Notes under the pieces: model-generated
Seen by the model: only the letters and a program-made list of their open reading frames with translations
Told to the model about the DNA's origin: nothing
Databases searched by the model: none
From: Deltaproteobacteria bacterium
GTDB lineage: Bacteria; Desulfobacterota; Desulfomonilia; UBA1062
Length of the DNA stretch: 64,000 nucleotides
Direction: 5' to 3'
Assembly: GCA_018433775.1 (NCBI GenBank)
Contig: JAHDQN010000013.1
Span: forward strand, 1-64,000
Shown: positions 46,645-55,039 of the stretch, one piece after another
Layout of the letters: each line of letters begins with the position of its first letter
Numbering within the stretch: position 1 is the first letter of the stretch
Program-made: the position numbers and the translations under genes

Positions 46645-48030
46645 ATGAAGAATATCTTGAGCAAAATAGATGCGTTGGCGCGCTATCACAACGAGGTCTC
46701 ACCGGATCTGGTAAAGACCAAGGATATCAAGCTGGGCCTGAGGAACACAGATGGCTCGGGGATCGTGGCGGGCATCACCTCCAAGGGCGAGGTGTTCGGC
46801 TACGAGCGGGTGCCCGATGAACGCGGGGGAGGGTACGTGGTGAAACCAGTCCACGGCAGGCTCCTCTACTGCGGGTACGACGCCGTCGAACTGGCCCGTA
46901 GGATCCAGGCCGAGGACCGGTTCGGGTTCGAGGAGGTGGCGTATCTGCTGCTCACCGGGGAACTTCCCAATATCGACGACCTGGGCAACTTCACCCGGCT
47001 CCTGGCAAAGAGGAGGTCGCTCACCCGGCTCGAGCGGGGCATCCTCATGCAGGAGGCCCAGAACGAAAACCAGATGTTCGCCCTGCACGCGGTCATCTCG
47101 CATTTGAGCAGGTGCGATCCCAACCCCGTGTCCACCCACATCGGCGACGTGATCGAGACCTGCATCTCGTTGATCGCCAAGTTTTCGACCGTGGTGGCCT
47201 ACAACTACCGGGTTTCGCGCTATCGCAGCGGGTCGGATCTCATCATGCTCCAGCCCGACCCCGAGCTGTCCATGGCGGAGAACTTTCTCTTTCTCTTGAG
47301 AGGACAGAGGCCCGCCAGGAAAGAGGCTCTTCTGTTCGACCTCGCCCTGATGCTCCACGCCGAGCACGGGGGAGGGAACAACTCGACCTTTGCGGTGCGC
47401 ACGGTATCGTCCAGCGGCGCGAACACCTACATGGCCATCTGCTCGGGCATAGCGTCCTTAAGCGGCCATCTCCACGGGGGCGCCAACGAGGCGGTCATGA
47501 TGATGATGCGGGACATCCGCAAAAACGTGAAGGACTGGGAGAGCCGAAAAGAGGTGCGCCGCTATCTCGCCCGGATCCTCGAAGGCAAGGCACACGACGG
47601 CGCAGGAAAGATCTACGGCATGGGGCACGCCGTCTATACCCTTTCGGACCCCAGGTGCGCGATCCTCAGGGAAAAGGCCGAGACGCTCGCGGTCAGGAAG
47701 GAGCAGATCCAGGAGCTCAGGCTCATGGATCTGGTCGCGGAGCTCGCATCCGAGCTCCTCTACGAGCGCAAGGGCCAGGTCGTGTCCCCCAACGTGGATT
47801 TCTATTCGGGCTTCGTCTACAAGATCCTCGGCATCCCTATCGATCTCTTCACCCCCATCTTCGCCATGGCCAGGGTCGTGGGCTGGTCCGCCCACCGGAT
47901 CGAGCAGATCATCCAGGCAAAGCTCATCCGGCCCGCGTACGTGACCTCCCTGCCCGGAGAAAACGAGTATGTGCCCCTGATCGAGCGGAAACGGACAGAC
48001 GACCCGGAGGATGTGCAGGCATCGGGATAA
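46645..48030 (+). CDS. citrate synthase family protein
   Basis: A 461-residue citrate synthase-fold enzyme condensing acetyl-CoA (or another acyl-CoA) with oxaloacetate. Catalytic residues are present: His in LSGHLHGGANEAV (~275-277), His in GMGHAVY (~328), Asp in NVDFYSG (~385). AEHGGGNNSTFAVRTVSSSG is also conserved. It is longer at the N-terminus than the 370-residue type, as in some anaerobes. Whether it makes citrate, methylcitrate or the Re-isomer cannot be told, but Re-citrate synthases belong to a different family. The start is ATG 46645; the frame is open upstream without similarity. Confidence 0.93.
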   Translation: MKNILSKIDALARYHNEVSPDLVKTKDIKLGLRNTDGSGIVAGITSKGEVFGYERVPDERGGGYVVKPVHGRLLYCGYDAVELARRIQAEDRFGFEEVAYLLLTGELPNIDDLGNFTRLLAKRRSLTRLERGILMQEAQNENQMFALHAVISHLSRCDPNPVSTHIGDVIETCISLIAKFSTVVAYNYRVSRYRSGSDLIMLQPDPELSMAENFLFLLRGQRPARKEALLFDLALMLHAEHGGGNNSTFAVRTVSSSGANTYMAICSGIASLSGHLHGGANEAVMMMMRDIRKNVKDWESRKEVRRYLARILEGKAHDGAGKIYGMGHAVYTLSDPRCAILREKAETLAVRKEQIQELRLMDLVAELASELLYERKGQVVSPNVDFYSGFVYKILGIPIDLFTPIFAMARVVGWSAHRIEQIIQAKLIRPAYVTSLPGENEYVPLIERKRTDDPEDVQASG

Positions 48031-48170
48031 GGGGCTTGCCCGGATTGACGATTGACAGGAGGGTGCCGCCTTTTTATAGTCTTTCTGGCGGGTGTCTTGT
48101 CGATGTTGTCCGGGCGGGCCGTGAGCGGCTCGCCACACGATCACCCAAAAAGAAAGGCGGCCAGGCATAT

Positions 48171-50567
48171 ATGGCACATCTCACACTCTCGGAATGGCTT
48201 GCCCGGGCTGAGAACAACCCCCGGTTCATGGAGAACGTCACCGCCGTCAGGCACCTGCCGGCAAAGGACGCGGTGCTCGCGCCGTACCCCGCATGGGTGG
48301 ACGGGAGAATCCGCGCCGTTTTGAACGGGCGCGGCTTTAAGAGCCTCTACAGCCACCAGGCCCGGGCCGTGGAGCTCGTCCGCAGCGGGCGCGATGTGGT
48401 GCTCGTCACCCCGACCGCGAGCGGCAAGACCCTGTGCTACAACCTGCCCGTGCTCCAGAAGATCCTGGAAAACGGCGAGAACCGCGCCCTGTACCTGTTC
48501 CCCACCAAGGCCCTCGCCCAGGACCAGATGCACGAGATCCACGGCCTCATCACGGACCTGAAGGCGGACATCCGCACCTTCACCTATGACGGCGACACGC
48601 CCGACGACGCGCGGCAGGCCATCCGGAAGCAGGGCCACGTGGTCATCACCAACCCGGACATGCTCCACGCCGGGATCCTTCCCCACCACACCAAGTGGCA
48701 GAAACTCTTTTCCAACCTGGCCTACATAGTCATCGACGAGCTGCACGTCTACCGGGGGGTCTTCGGCAGCCACCTGACCAACGTGATCAGGCGGCTGAAG
48801 CGGATCTGCCGGTTCTACGGCGTGGACCCGGTGTTCATCTGCTGCTCGGCCACGGTGGCCAACCCGAAGGAGCACGCGCAGCGCCTGCTGGAAAAGGGGA
48901 TCGAGCTCATCGACGAGAGCGGGGCGCCGACCTCGGCCAAGACCTTCATGCTCTACAACCCGCCCATCGTGAACCGGGAGCTGGGCATCCGCCAGTCCGC
49001 GCTCACCCCGGCCCGGACCATCGCGGGCGAGCTCATCGGCAACGGCATCCAGACCATTGTCTTCACCACGAGCAGGCTCACCGTGGAGGTGCTCACCAAG
49101 TATCTCAAGGACCAGTTCAAGAACAACAAGCCCGTGGACGACCACTTCGTGACCGGATACCGGGGCGGCTATCTCCCGAGGCTCAGGCGCCGGATCGAAA
49201 AGGGCCTGCGCGACCGCGAGGTCATGGGCGTGGTGAGCACCAACGCCCTGGAGCTGGGAATCGACATCGGCGACCTGGAGGCGTGCGTCATCACGGGCTA
49301 CCCGGGCTCCATCGCCAGCACCTGGCAGCAGGCGGGCAGGGCGGGGCGCCGGAGCGGGCAGAGCCTGGCCGTGCTCGTCGCCCGGAGCACGCCCATGGAC
49401 CAGTTCATGGTGGAGAACACCGACTACTTCTTTTCCCGCTCGCCCGAGCACTGCCGGGTCAACCCGGACAACCTCCTGATCCTGCTGCACCACATCAAGA
49501 GCGCGGCCTTCGAGCTCCCCTTCGAGAAGGGGGAGCGGTTCGGGGCAGAGGACCTCGAGGAGTTCTTAAGCTACCTGGAGGAGAAGGGGGTGCTCCACCG
49601 GGTGGACGACCGCTGGCACTGGGCAGCCGAGAGCTACCCCGCGGACGAGGTGTCCTTGAGGACCGTGGACCCGGAGAACGTGGTGGTGGTCGACACCACG
49701 GACGCCTCGTCCCACCGGATCATCGCCGAGGTGGACTGGGACAGCGCGTTCACCACGGTGCACGACGGGGCCATCTACCTGATGGAGTCGCAGCAGTACC
49801 ACGTGGACAAGCTCGACCTCGAGCGCAGAAAGGCCTATGTGCACAAGGTCGACTCCGACTACTACACCGACGCCATGACCTATACCAGTGTCCGGGTCCT
49901 GGATGAGTTCGGCGTGAAGCACGCGGGGAACATCATCGTTGAGCACGGCGAGGTGCAGGTGGTCCGCAAGGTGGTGGGCTTCAAGAAGATCAAGTTCTAC
50001 ACCGCCGAGAACGTGGGCTACGGCGAGGTGAACCTGCCCGAGCGGCAGATGCACACCACGAGCTACTGGTTCACCGTCCCCTGGGACCGCCTCTCCACCC
50101 TGGACTTCCGGAGGGAGGAGATTATCGACGGCCTCATGGGCCTGGCCTATACGCTCCACCACCTGGCCGCCATCATGCTCATGGCCGACACCCGGGACAT
50201 CGACCGGTGCATCGGCGACAAGAGCGGGCAGTGGTACGTGCGCCACGGCAGAGACCGCAGGGTCATCACCGACCTGCCCGCGGGCGGCGCGGCAGAGGGA
50301 GCGGTCATGGTGGACGCCTACGATCCCACGGTGTTCGTCTTCGACGCCTATCCGGGGGGCGTGGGGTTCTCGGAGCTGCTCTTCGAGCAGCACGCGACCC
50401 TGCTCAACCTGGCCAAGGGCCTCATCGCCTCCTGCGTGTGCGAGCACGGCTGCCCCATGTGCGTGGGCCCGGTCCTGGAGGTGGGCCCGACCGCGAAAAA
50501 GGCGGCCCTTGCCATCATCGAGCTGATCGAGAGCTCCTCTTCCCAATCGGGGACGGGTTCACATTAA
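48171..50567 (+). CDS. DEAD/DEAH-box helicase, MrfA/Hrq1-like (DUF1998)
   Basis: A 798-residue superfamily 2 helicase. Q-region LYSHQARAVE, Walker A TPTASGKT (~79-86), Walker B IDELH (~188), SAT-like CCSATVANPKEH, motif VI QQAGRAGRRSGQS, then the DUF1998 module with a four-cysteine metal site CVCEHGCPMC (~755-764). This is the layout of B. subtilis MrfA (mitomycin repair) and eukaryotic Hrq1; a DNA crosslink-repair role is likely. The last residues (QSGTGSH) and stop codon come from a REP unit at 50547, so the end has been remodelled. ATG 48171 follows AAAGGCGG. Confidence 0.93.
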   Translation: MAHLTLSEWLARAENNPRFMENVTAVRHLPAKDAVLAPYPAWVDGRIRAVLNGRGFKSLYSHQARAVELVRSGRDVVLVTPTASGKTLCYNLPVLQKILENGENRALYLFPTKALAQDQMHEIHGLITDLKADIRTFTYDGDTPDDARQAIRKQGHVVITNPDMLHAGILPHHTKWQKLFSNLAYIVIDELHVYRGVFGSHLTNVIRRLKRICRFYGVDPVFICCSATVANPKEHAQRLLEKGIELIDESGAPTSAKTFMLYNPPIVNRELGIRQSALTPARTIAGELIGNGIQTIVFTTSRLTVEVLTKYLKDQFKNNKPVDDHFVTGYRGGYLPRLRRRIEKGLRDREVMGVVSTNALELGIDIGDLEACVITGYPGSIASTWQQAGRAGRRSGQSLAVLVARSTPMDQFMVENTDYFFSRSPEHCRVNPDNLLILLHHIKSAAFELPFEKGERFGAEDLEEFLSYLEEKGVLHRVDDRWHWAAESYPADEVSLRTVDPENVVVVDTTDASSHRIIAEVDWDSAFTTVHDGAIYLMESQQYHVDKLDLERRKAYVHKVDSDYYTDAMTYTSVRVLDEFGVKHAGNIIVEHGEVQVVRKVVGFKKIKFYTAENVGYGEVNLPERQMHTTSYWFTVPWDRLSTLDFRREEIIDGLMGLAYTLHHLAAIMLMADTRDIDRCIGDKSGQWYVRHGRDRRVITDLPAGGAAEGAVMVDAYDPTVFVFDAYPGGVGFSELLFEQHATLLNLAKGLIASCVCEHGCPMCVGPVLEVGPTAKKAALAIIELIESSSSQSGTGSH
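50547..50565 (+). repeat. single REP unit overlapping the helicase stop
   Basis: One forward copy of the TCGGGGACGGGTTCACATT unit. The helicase reading frame runs through it and its TAA stop uses the unit's last T. Confidence 0.85.
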
Positions 50568-50681
50568 AGGCGCCCCAATCAGGCATCCGATTGTGCGGGC
50601 CTCATGAAATCAATGCCTGCATGCATAAAAAAGAAAAGCGAACGGCTCCGTGCGGAGACTTGGAACGCTGGAGTGCGGCCC

Positions 50682-51323
50682 TTAGAGCTGCCCTTCGAAC
50701 TCCTTGAGGAAGCGGCTGAAGAATTCCTCCATGAAGGCGTGGCGCTCCTGCGCCATGTGCCTGCCCTCCGGGGTGAGCATCCGGTCCTTGATCTTGGAGA
50801 GCTTGACCATGTATTCCCGGTAGCCGGTGTCGTCCCTGCTGTAGGGTTTCGCCGTGAGCGGGTCCATGTCGGGGTTGTGGAGCACCGCGCCCACCTCGCC
50901 TGCGAAGAGATAGGCCCGGGCGATGCCCACGGCGCCGATGGCGTCGAGCTTGTCGGCGTCAAAGAGCACCCTGGCCTCCAGGCTCTGGGGATGGTGGCTG
51001 TTGCGGTACCGGTGGGAGATGATGCAGTGGATGATGTTCTCTTTCTTTTCCGGCGGTATGGGGTACTTTTCCAGGATCTCTCCTGCGATGCGGGCGCCCT
51101 GCTCGGCGTGGCAGAGCGTGCCTTTGGAGCTGTCCTGGATCGCCCTGCCGACATCGTGCAGATAGGCCGCTATGGCGAGGACCTCCAGGTCCGCGCCCTC
51201 GACCCGGCCGATGTGCATGCAGAGCCGGTACACCCGCTCGGTATGCTCCCAGTCGTGGCTGTACTTGGCGTCGGCAAAATGGTTCCGGGCAAAATCCCGG
51301 ATGGATTCAATGGTGTCCTGCAT
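50682..51323 (-). CDS. HD-domain phosphohydrolase
   Basis: A 213-residue HD-domain protein. Metal ligands: His in SHDWEHTERVYR, HD in YLHDVGRAIQ, His in LCHAEQGAR, and Asp in LFDADKLDAIG, as in the YedJ/uncharacterised HD hydrolases. Nucleotide or other phosphate esters are possible substrates. I start at ATG 51323 (MQDTIESIRDFA); an in-frame extension to 51413 is made of REP sequence (KCEPVPE) and is an artefact. It is convergent with the helicase. Confidence 0.9.
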   Translation of the reverse strand: MQDTIESIRDFARNHFADAKYSHDWEHTERVYRLCMHIGRVEGADLEVLAIAAYLHDVGRAIQDSSKGTLCHAEQGARIAGEILEKYPIPPEKKENIIHCIISHRYRNSHHPQSLEARVLFDADKLDAIGAVGIARAYLFAGEVGAVLHNPDMDPLTAKPYSRDDTGYREYMVKLSKIKDRMLTPEGRHMAQERHAFMEEFFSRFLKEFEGQL

Positions 51324-51384
51324 GCCAGAGGCTGATAGCACAACCGCCCGCAATCGATCAACGCCCCAATTCAAGAACGCCAAT

Positions 51385-51557
51385 TCGGGGACGGGTTCAC
51401 ATTTCCCTTCCAAGGGGCTTGGAGCAGATAAGGAACGGAATGCAAATCGGATTCGGAACGCGAATGAAGCGCTGAAATGTGAACCCGTCCCCGAATTGGC
51501 TCGCGATACGGCTTGCGGCTCGGACAGGAGATGCAGGAAATGTGAACCCGTCCCCGA
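51385..51557. repeat. REP-like cluster 2 (three copies, + - -)
   Basis: Units of the same 20-bp sequence as in cluster 1: forward 51385-51404, reverse 51475-51494 and 51538-51557. Sequence between units differs from cluster 1. It lies in the 346-bp divergent gap between the HD gene and the PLP enzyme. Confidence 0.85.
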
Positions 51558-51669
51558 ATAGGGTGTTTGGCCTTGACAGGAAAAGCGGCGATATATTAGC
51601 CATTACAGTTATTCTGATAATCTGGCACTTCTGTGTGGTTGCGCCGCGGTATCGGAAAGGAGAACTGAC

Positions 51670-52866
51670 ATGAGCACGGAGAAGAAAGACAGGCTGGGGG
51701 TAGCCTCGCGGGCGATCCATGCGGGTGAGCCCCGGAACCACTACGCTGATGCGATCACCACCCCCATCTTCCAGACATCCACCTTTGTCTTCCGGAACAG
51801 CAATGATATCGAGGAGTATACCAAGCACAAGAAGGAGCGCTTCGAGTACGGCAGGTACGGCAACCCCACCGAGCTCATCGCGCAGAACCGGCTTGCAGAC
51901 CTGGAAGGCGCAGAGGACTGCGTGGTGTTCTCGTCGGGCATGATGGCCATCACCACCACCATTCTCTCCCTGGTGCACACCGGCGACCACATCGTCATCA
52001 CCGACGACAGCTACAAGAAGACCCTGGAGTTCTGCAAGTCGTACCTGAAGCGCTTCGGGATCGAGTGCACCATCGTGCCGTTCGGTGACTACGATGCGCT
52101 CGAGGGAGCCATCAAGAGCAACACCCGCTTCATCTTCTCGGAGTCGCCCACCAATCCCTATCTCAACGTGTTCGATCTGGTTCTCCTCAAGGAGATCGCG
52201 GACCGTCACGGCGTCATGACCCTGATCGACAGCACCATCGCCACGCCTATCAACCAGAGGCCGCTCGAGTTCGGCATCGACCTGGTCACCCACAGCGCCA
52301 CCAAATACCTGTCCGGGCACAACGACATCCTGGCGGGTGCGGTCCTGGGCCGAAAGGATCTCATCGCGCCGATCCGGAACCTCCACAAGTCCATGGGAGG
52401 GCTCATCGACCCCCACTGCTGCTACCTGCTCCTTCGCGGCCTGAAGACCTTCCCCATGCGTGTGGAGAGGCAGAACGAGACGGCTCTGCGGGTAGCACGG
52501 TTCCTGGAGGCTCACCCGGACATCCAGCGGGTGTACTACCCCCTGCTGGAGAGCCACCAGCACTACTCCATCGCCAGGGAGCAGATGAAGGGCGGAGGGT
52601 GCGTGGTGACCTTCGAGATGAAGGGCGGTCTCGACGAGGCCAAGCGGTTCATGGATTCTCTGGAGATGATCTTCATCGGCCCGAGCTTCGGCGGGGCCGA
52701 GACGCTCATTACCCATCCCGCAACCGTGAGCTACTACGATTACACCCGGGAGGAGCGCTACGAGCTGGGGATTATCGACACCCTCTTCAGGCTCGCGGTG
52801 GGGCTGGAAGACGTCGACGACATCGTCGCAGACCTCGAAGGAGCGTTTGAGAGGGCACACCGGTAG
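51670..52866 (+). CDS. Cys/Met-metabolism PLP enzyme
   Basis: A 398-residue fold-type I enzyme of the cystathionine gamma-synthase / cystathionine lyase / methionine gamma-lyase family. It has RYGNPT, SSGMMAITTTIL (PLP phosphate site), the Asp of LIDSTIATP, and the Schiff-base Lys in THSATKYLSGHND. The C-terminus has GGAETLITHPATVSYYD. The typical Ser-x-Gly-Gly active-site context does not decide between gamma-synthase and lyase. It probably acts in sulfur-amino-acid synthesis or breakdown. AAAGGAGAACTGAC precedes ATG 51670. Confidence 0.93.
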   Translation: MSTEKKDRLGVASRAIHAGEPRNHYADAITTPIFQTSTFVFRNSNDIEEYTKHKKERFEYGRYGNPTELIAQNRLADLEGAEDCVVFSSGMMAITTTILSLVHTGDHIVITDDSYKKTLEFCKSYLKRFGIECTIVPFGDYDALEGAIKSNTRFIFSESPTNPYLNVFDLVLLKEIADRHGVMTLIDSTIATPINQRPLEFGIDLVTHSATKYLSGHNDILAGAVLGRKDLIAPIRNLHKSMGGLIDPHCCYLLLRGLKTFPMRVERQNETALRVARFLEAHPDIQRVYYPLLESHQHYSIAREQMKGGGCVVTFEMKGGLDEAKRFMDSLEMIFIGPSFGGAETLITHPATVSYYDYTREERYELGIIDTLFRLAVGLEDVDDIVADLEGAFERAHR

Positions 52867-52945
52867 AATATAGACAGATCTGGCCTTGGGGAAAAGTGAA
52901 ACCGTATTCTTTTCCCGTCTCCCTTCCGGTTCCCAAGGAGGATTG

Positions 52946-53353
52946 TCAGGCAGAAGGCCTGAACAGCGGCAGGCTGATATCGGGCGTGACATCCTCCCAT
53001 ACTACGGAAACCGGCATTTCGCAGGAAACCTCATCAGGCGAACATCCCACGATGTTCGTCAGGAGCCGCGGCCCTTCCTTGAGCTCCACCACGGCGACCA
53101 CATAGGGGGCGTCTTCCCGGAAGCCCTCGTGGTACACCGTGTGGTAGACCGCATACGTGTACACCTTCCCGGCCCCGGCCGATGCGATCCACTCGACGTC
53201 GCGGCACAGGCAGCGCGGGCAGACGAGGGACGGGGGGAATCGGACATGCCCGCACGAAGCGCACTTCTGGAATTTGAGCTCATGGTTTCTGCAGCCTTCC
53301 CAGAACTCCCGGTTGTCGCCGTTTATCCGCGGCAGTGGTTTTTTATACTCCAT
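52946..53353 (-). CDS. DUF35 OB-fold / zinc-ribbon protein
   Basis: A 135-residue DUF35 protein: rubredoxin-like zinc knuckle CASCGHVRFPPSLVCPRC (residues ~30-47) and a C-terminal OB-fold with GAGKVYTYAVYHTVYHEGF. In archaea and bacteria such proteins form a complex with thiolase-fold enzymes and shape their CoA/acyl tunnel (thiolase-DUF35-HMGCS complexes; Ltp2-DUF35 aldolases). Its gene starts 2 bp after the stop of the thiolase-like gene, so the two are a pair. GGGAGGATATAGCG precedes ATG 53353. Confidence 0.92.
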   Translation of the reverse strand: MEYKKPLPRINGDNREFWEGCRNHELKFQKCASCGHVRFPPSLVCPRCLCRDVEWIASAGAGKVYTYAVYHTVYHEGFREDAPYVVAVVELKEGPRLLTNIVGCSPDEVSCEMPVSVVWEDVTPDISLPLFRPSA

Positions 53354-53355
53354 CG

Positions 53356-54519
53356 CTATATCCTCCCCAGAACGCAGCAGGAGTGAGCCTGCAGGATTCC
53401 GCCGTTGTCGCTCACCAGGATGATGTTCGGCTCGGCTGTGCCGGTCGCGGGGCCGAGCTGGCGGTCCCCGCATCTGCCCATGATCTGCATGGCCGCCTCG
53501 CTCAAAGGGGTGAGCCCCATGTAGTATGCCTCGGAGAGCTGCCCGCCCGAGGTGTTGACGGGCATGCGGCCGCCCGGCCCGATCGTACCCTCTGAGAACC
53601 AGCTTTCTCCTTCACCCGGACCGAAGAAGCCGTAATCCTGCAGGGTCACCTCCACGGTATAGGTAAAGCAGTCGTAGATCTCGCACGCATCGACATCGTC
53701 TCTCGTGATGCCTGCCATGGACAGCGCGGTTTCGCACGCCTTCCGTGCCCCGGTCGAGCCGGCCAGCGTACCTGACTGCGTAACCTGCACCGACGGGTTG
53801 TGCTGGCCGAGGCCCAGGATGACGGCGGGCCGGTGTTTGAGGTCTCGGGCCCGCTCCAGGGTGGTGACGACGACGGCCCTGCCGCCGTCGTTCACCAGGC
53901 AGTTGTCCGGCAGGCGCAGCGGCTCCACCACGTACTTCGAGGACAGGTAGTCGTCGAAGGACATGGGCCTGCCGTGCATCACGGCGAGCGGGTTCAGGTT
54001 CGCCCAGGCGCGCTCGCCCACGGCGATGTGCTTCCATGTCTGCGGCCCGGTGTTGAATTCGTGCATGGCCCTGCGTGCTGCAAGGGCATATCCCCCGGTG
54101 GCCCCGAAGTGGCCGAATACCGCGTCGTCACCGGCAAAGTCCATGAGCATGGCAAGCAGGCTGTCGCTGGAGAGCGCGTTGTGGCCGTAGGAGATGAGCA
54201 CGTTCCGGCACAATCCCGCATCGAGCACGCCGACCGCGTGCTGGAGGTGGTTGCGCGATCAGTTTGCGTCCTGGCTCAGATAGGCGGGCTCGATCCCCAG
54301 ATGCTGCGCCACCAGGTGCGGGGTGAGGTCGTTCTCATCTGAAGATGCCGGAAAATGCCGGTAGCAGATGAGCCCGTCGATAGCATCCTTTGTGAGACCG
54401 GCATCGGCGATTGCGTTCGTGCACGCCTCCAGATGGAAGCTCAACGAAGTCCTCCCCGGCACCCTTCCCTGCGGGGTGTACCCCACACCGGCAATGGCAT
54501 ACGTTTTTTCCCTGTTCAT
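53356..54519 (-). CDS. thiolase-fold (SCP2/Ltp-type) protein with in-frame UGA: possible selenoprotein
   Basis: Read through one TGA (54259-54261) the frame gives 387 residues, the normal size of SCP2-type thiolase-like proteins. Before the TGA: AIAGVGYTPQGRVPG and LTPHLVAQHLGIEPAYLSQD; after: NHLQHAVGVLDAGLCRNVLI. The UGA (residue 87, context DAN-U-SRN) lies in the nucleophile loop, at or within two residues of where thiolases carry the catalytic Cys. The C-terminal half has NTSGGQLSEAYYMGLTPLSE, without the thiolase GHP His, as in Ltp2-type aldolases. A 7-bp hairpin with a GGTCG loop starts 17 bases after the TGA. Either it is a new selenoprotein or a GGA/CGA-to-TGA nonsense mutation. The rest of the frame shows no decay. 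Confidence 0.75.
54224..54242 (-). promoter_or_regulatory. candidate SECIS hairpin in the thiolase-like gene
   Basis: On the minus strand AGCACGC pairs perfectly with GCGTGCT around a five-base loop GGTCG. The loop is 24-28 bases after the UGA, within the bacterial SECIS window, and contains GGUC as does the apical loop of the E. coli fdhF SECIS (AGGUCU). GC-rich coding DNA can form such stems by chance. Confidence 0.35.
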
Positions 54520-55039
54520 GGACGAGGTCTCCTTTCCATTCTTCCTTGGATGTTCAACATCCTGCAGCCCTGCTGCGGAAGATATATTCCCCTTTGGAGC
54601 TTTTGATACCCTCCCGGCTTGCCTAAGGATCAGCTCACTCTTTCTTTGAGTCCCGACAACCTCCCGGCTCGCTGCGGACAGGTCATTCCATTTTCGCTGT
54701 TTTCATACCCCCTGAAGCCTGCCTGAGTGGTGGTCCGCTTCTCCACAAGGGAGAACGCAACGACACATTAGTATTACAGTGGTAATCAGTCATGGGGTCA
54801 GGTCTCAACATATGACACTCCCAGTGTCATATGTTGAGACCTGACCCCGATCCTGGTGTGACCCCGATCCTGGTGACCCCGATCTTGTACCAAACTCCGC
54901 CACTGTAGTGTTAGGGGGAACACGAGAGTAATTGCTCCTTCTCTTTCATGTTTTCTCTCCATGTATCACAATCGAGCCGGGGCACATATCAAAAAAGGAG
55001 GTTTTGCCGCACGGTGTGCGTGCAGGCCCCGGGTATTCT
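54520..55039. other. 520-bp gap with inverted repeat
   Basis: A gene-free stretch between two minus-strand genes. It contains a 26-bp perfect inverted repeat and direct repeats of GACCCCGATCCTGGT (54794-54890). No small gene was found. Confidence 0.6.
54794..54848. repeat. 26-bp perfect inverted repeat (REP-like)
   Basis: Arms 54794-54819 and 54823-54848 are perfect reverse complements with a 3-base spacer; the arm starts GGGGTCAGGTCTCAACATAT. It is followed by direct repeats of GACCCCGATCCTGGT. The composition recalls REP elements common in environmental Desulfobacterota genomes, and is different from the units in clusters 1 and 2. Confidence 0.85.

Noticed and set aside
47112-48170. N-terminal extension of the helicase frame by 353 codons
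   Set aside because: It lies antiparallel in frame over citrate synthase, has basic low-complexity composition, and the helicase motifs begin after ATG 48171 with its own ribosome-binding site.
51324-51413. N-terminal extension of the HD protein (MEGKCEPVPE...)
   Set aside because: It is translated REP sequence; the protein homology begins at ATG 51323.
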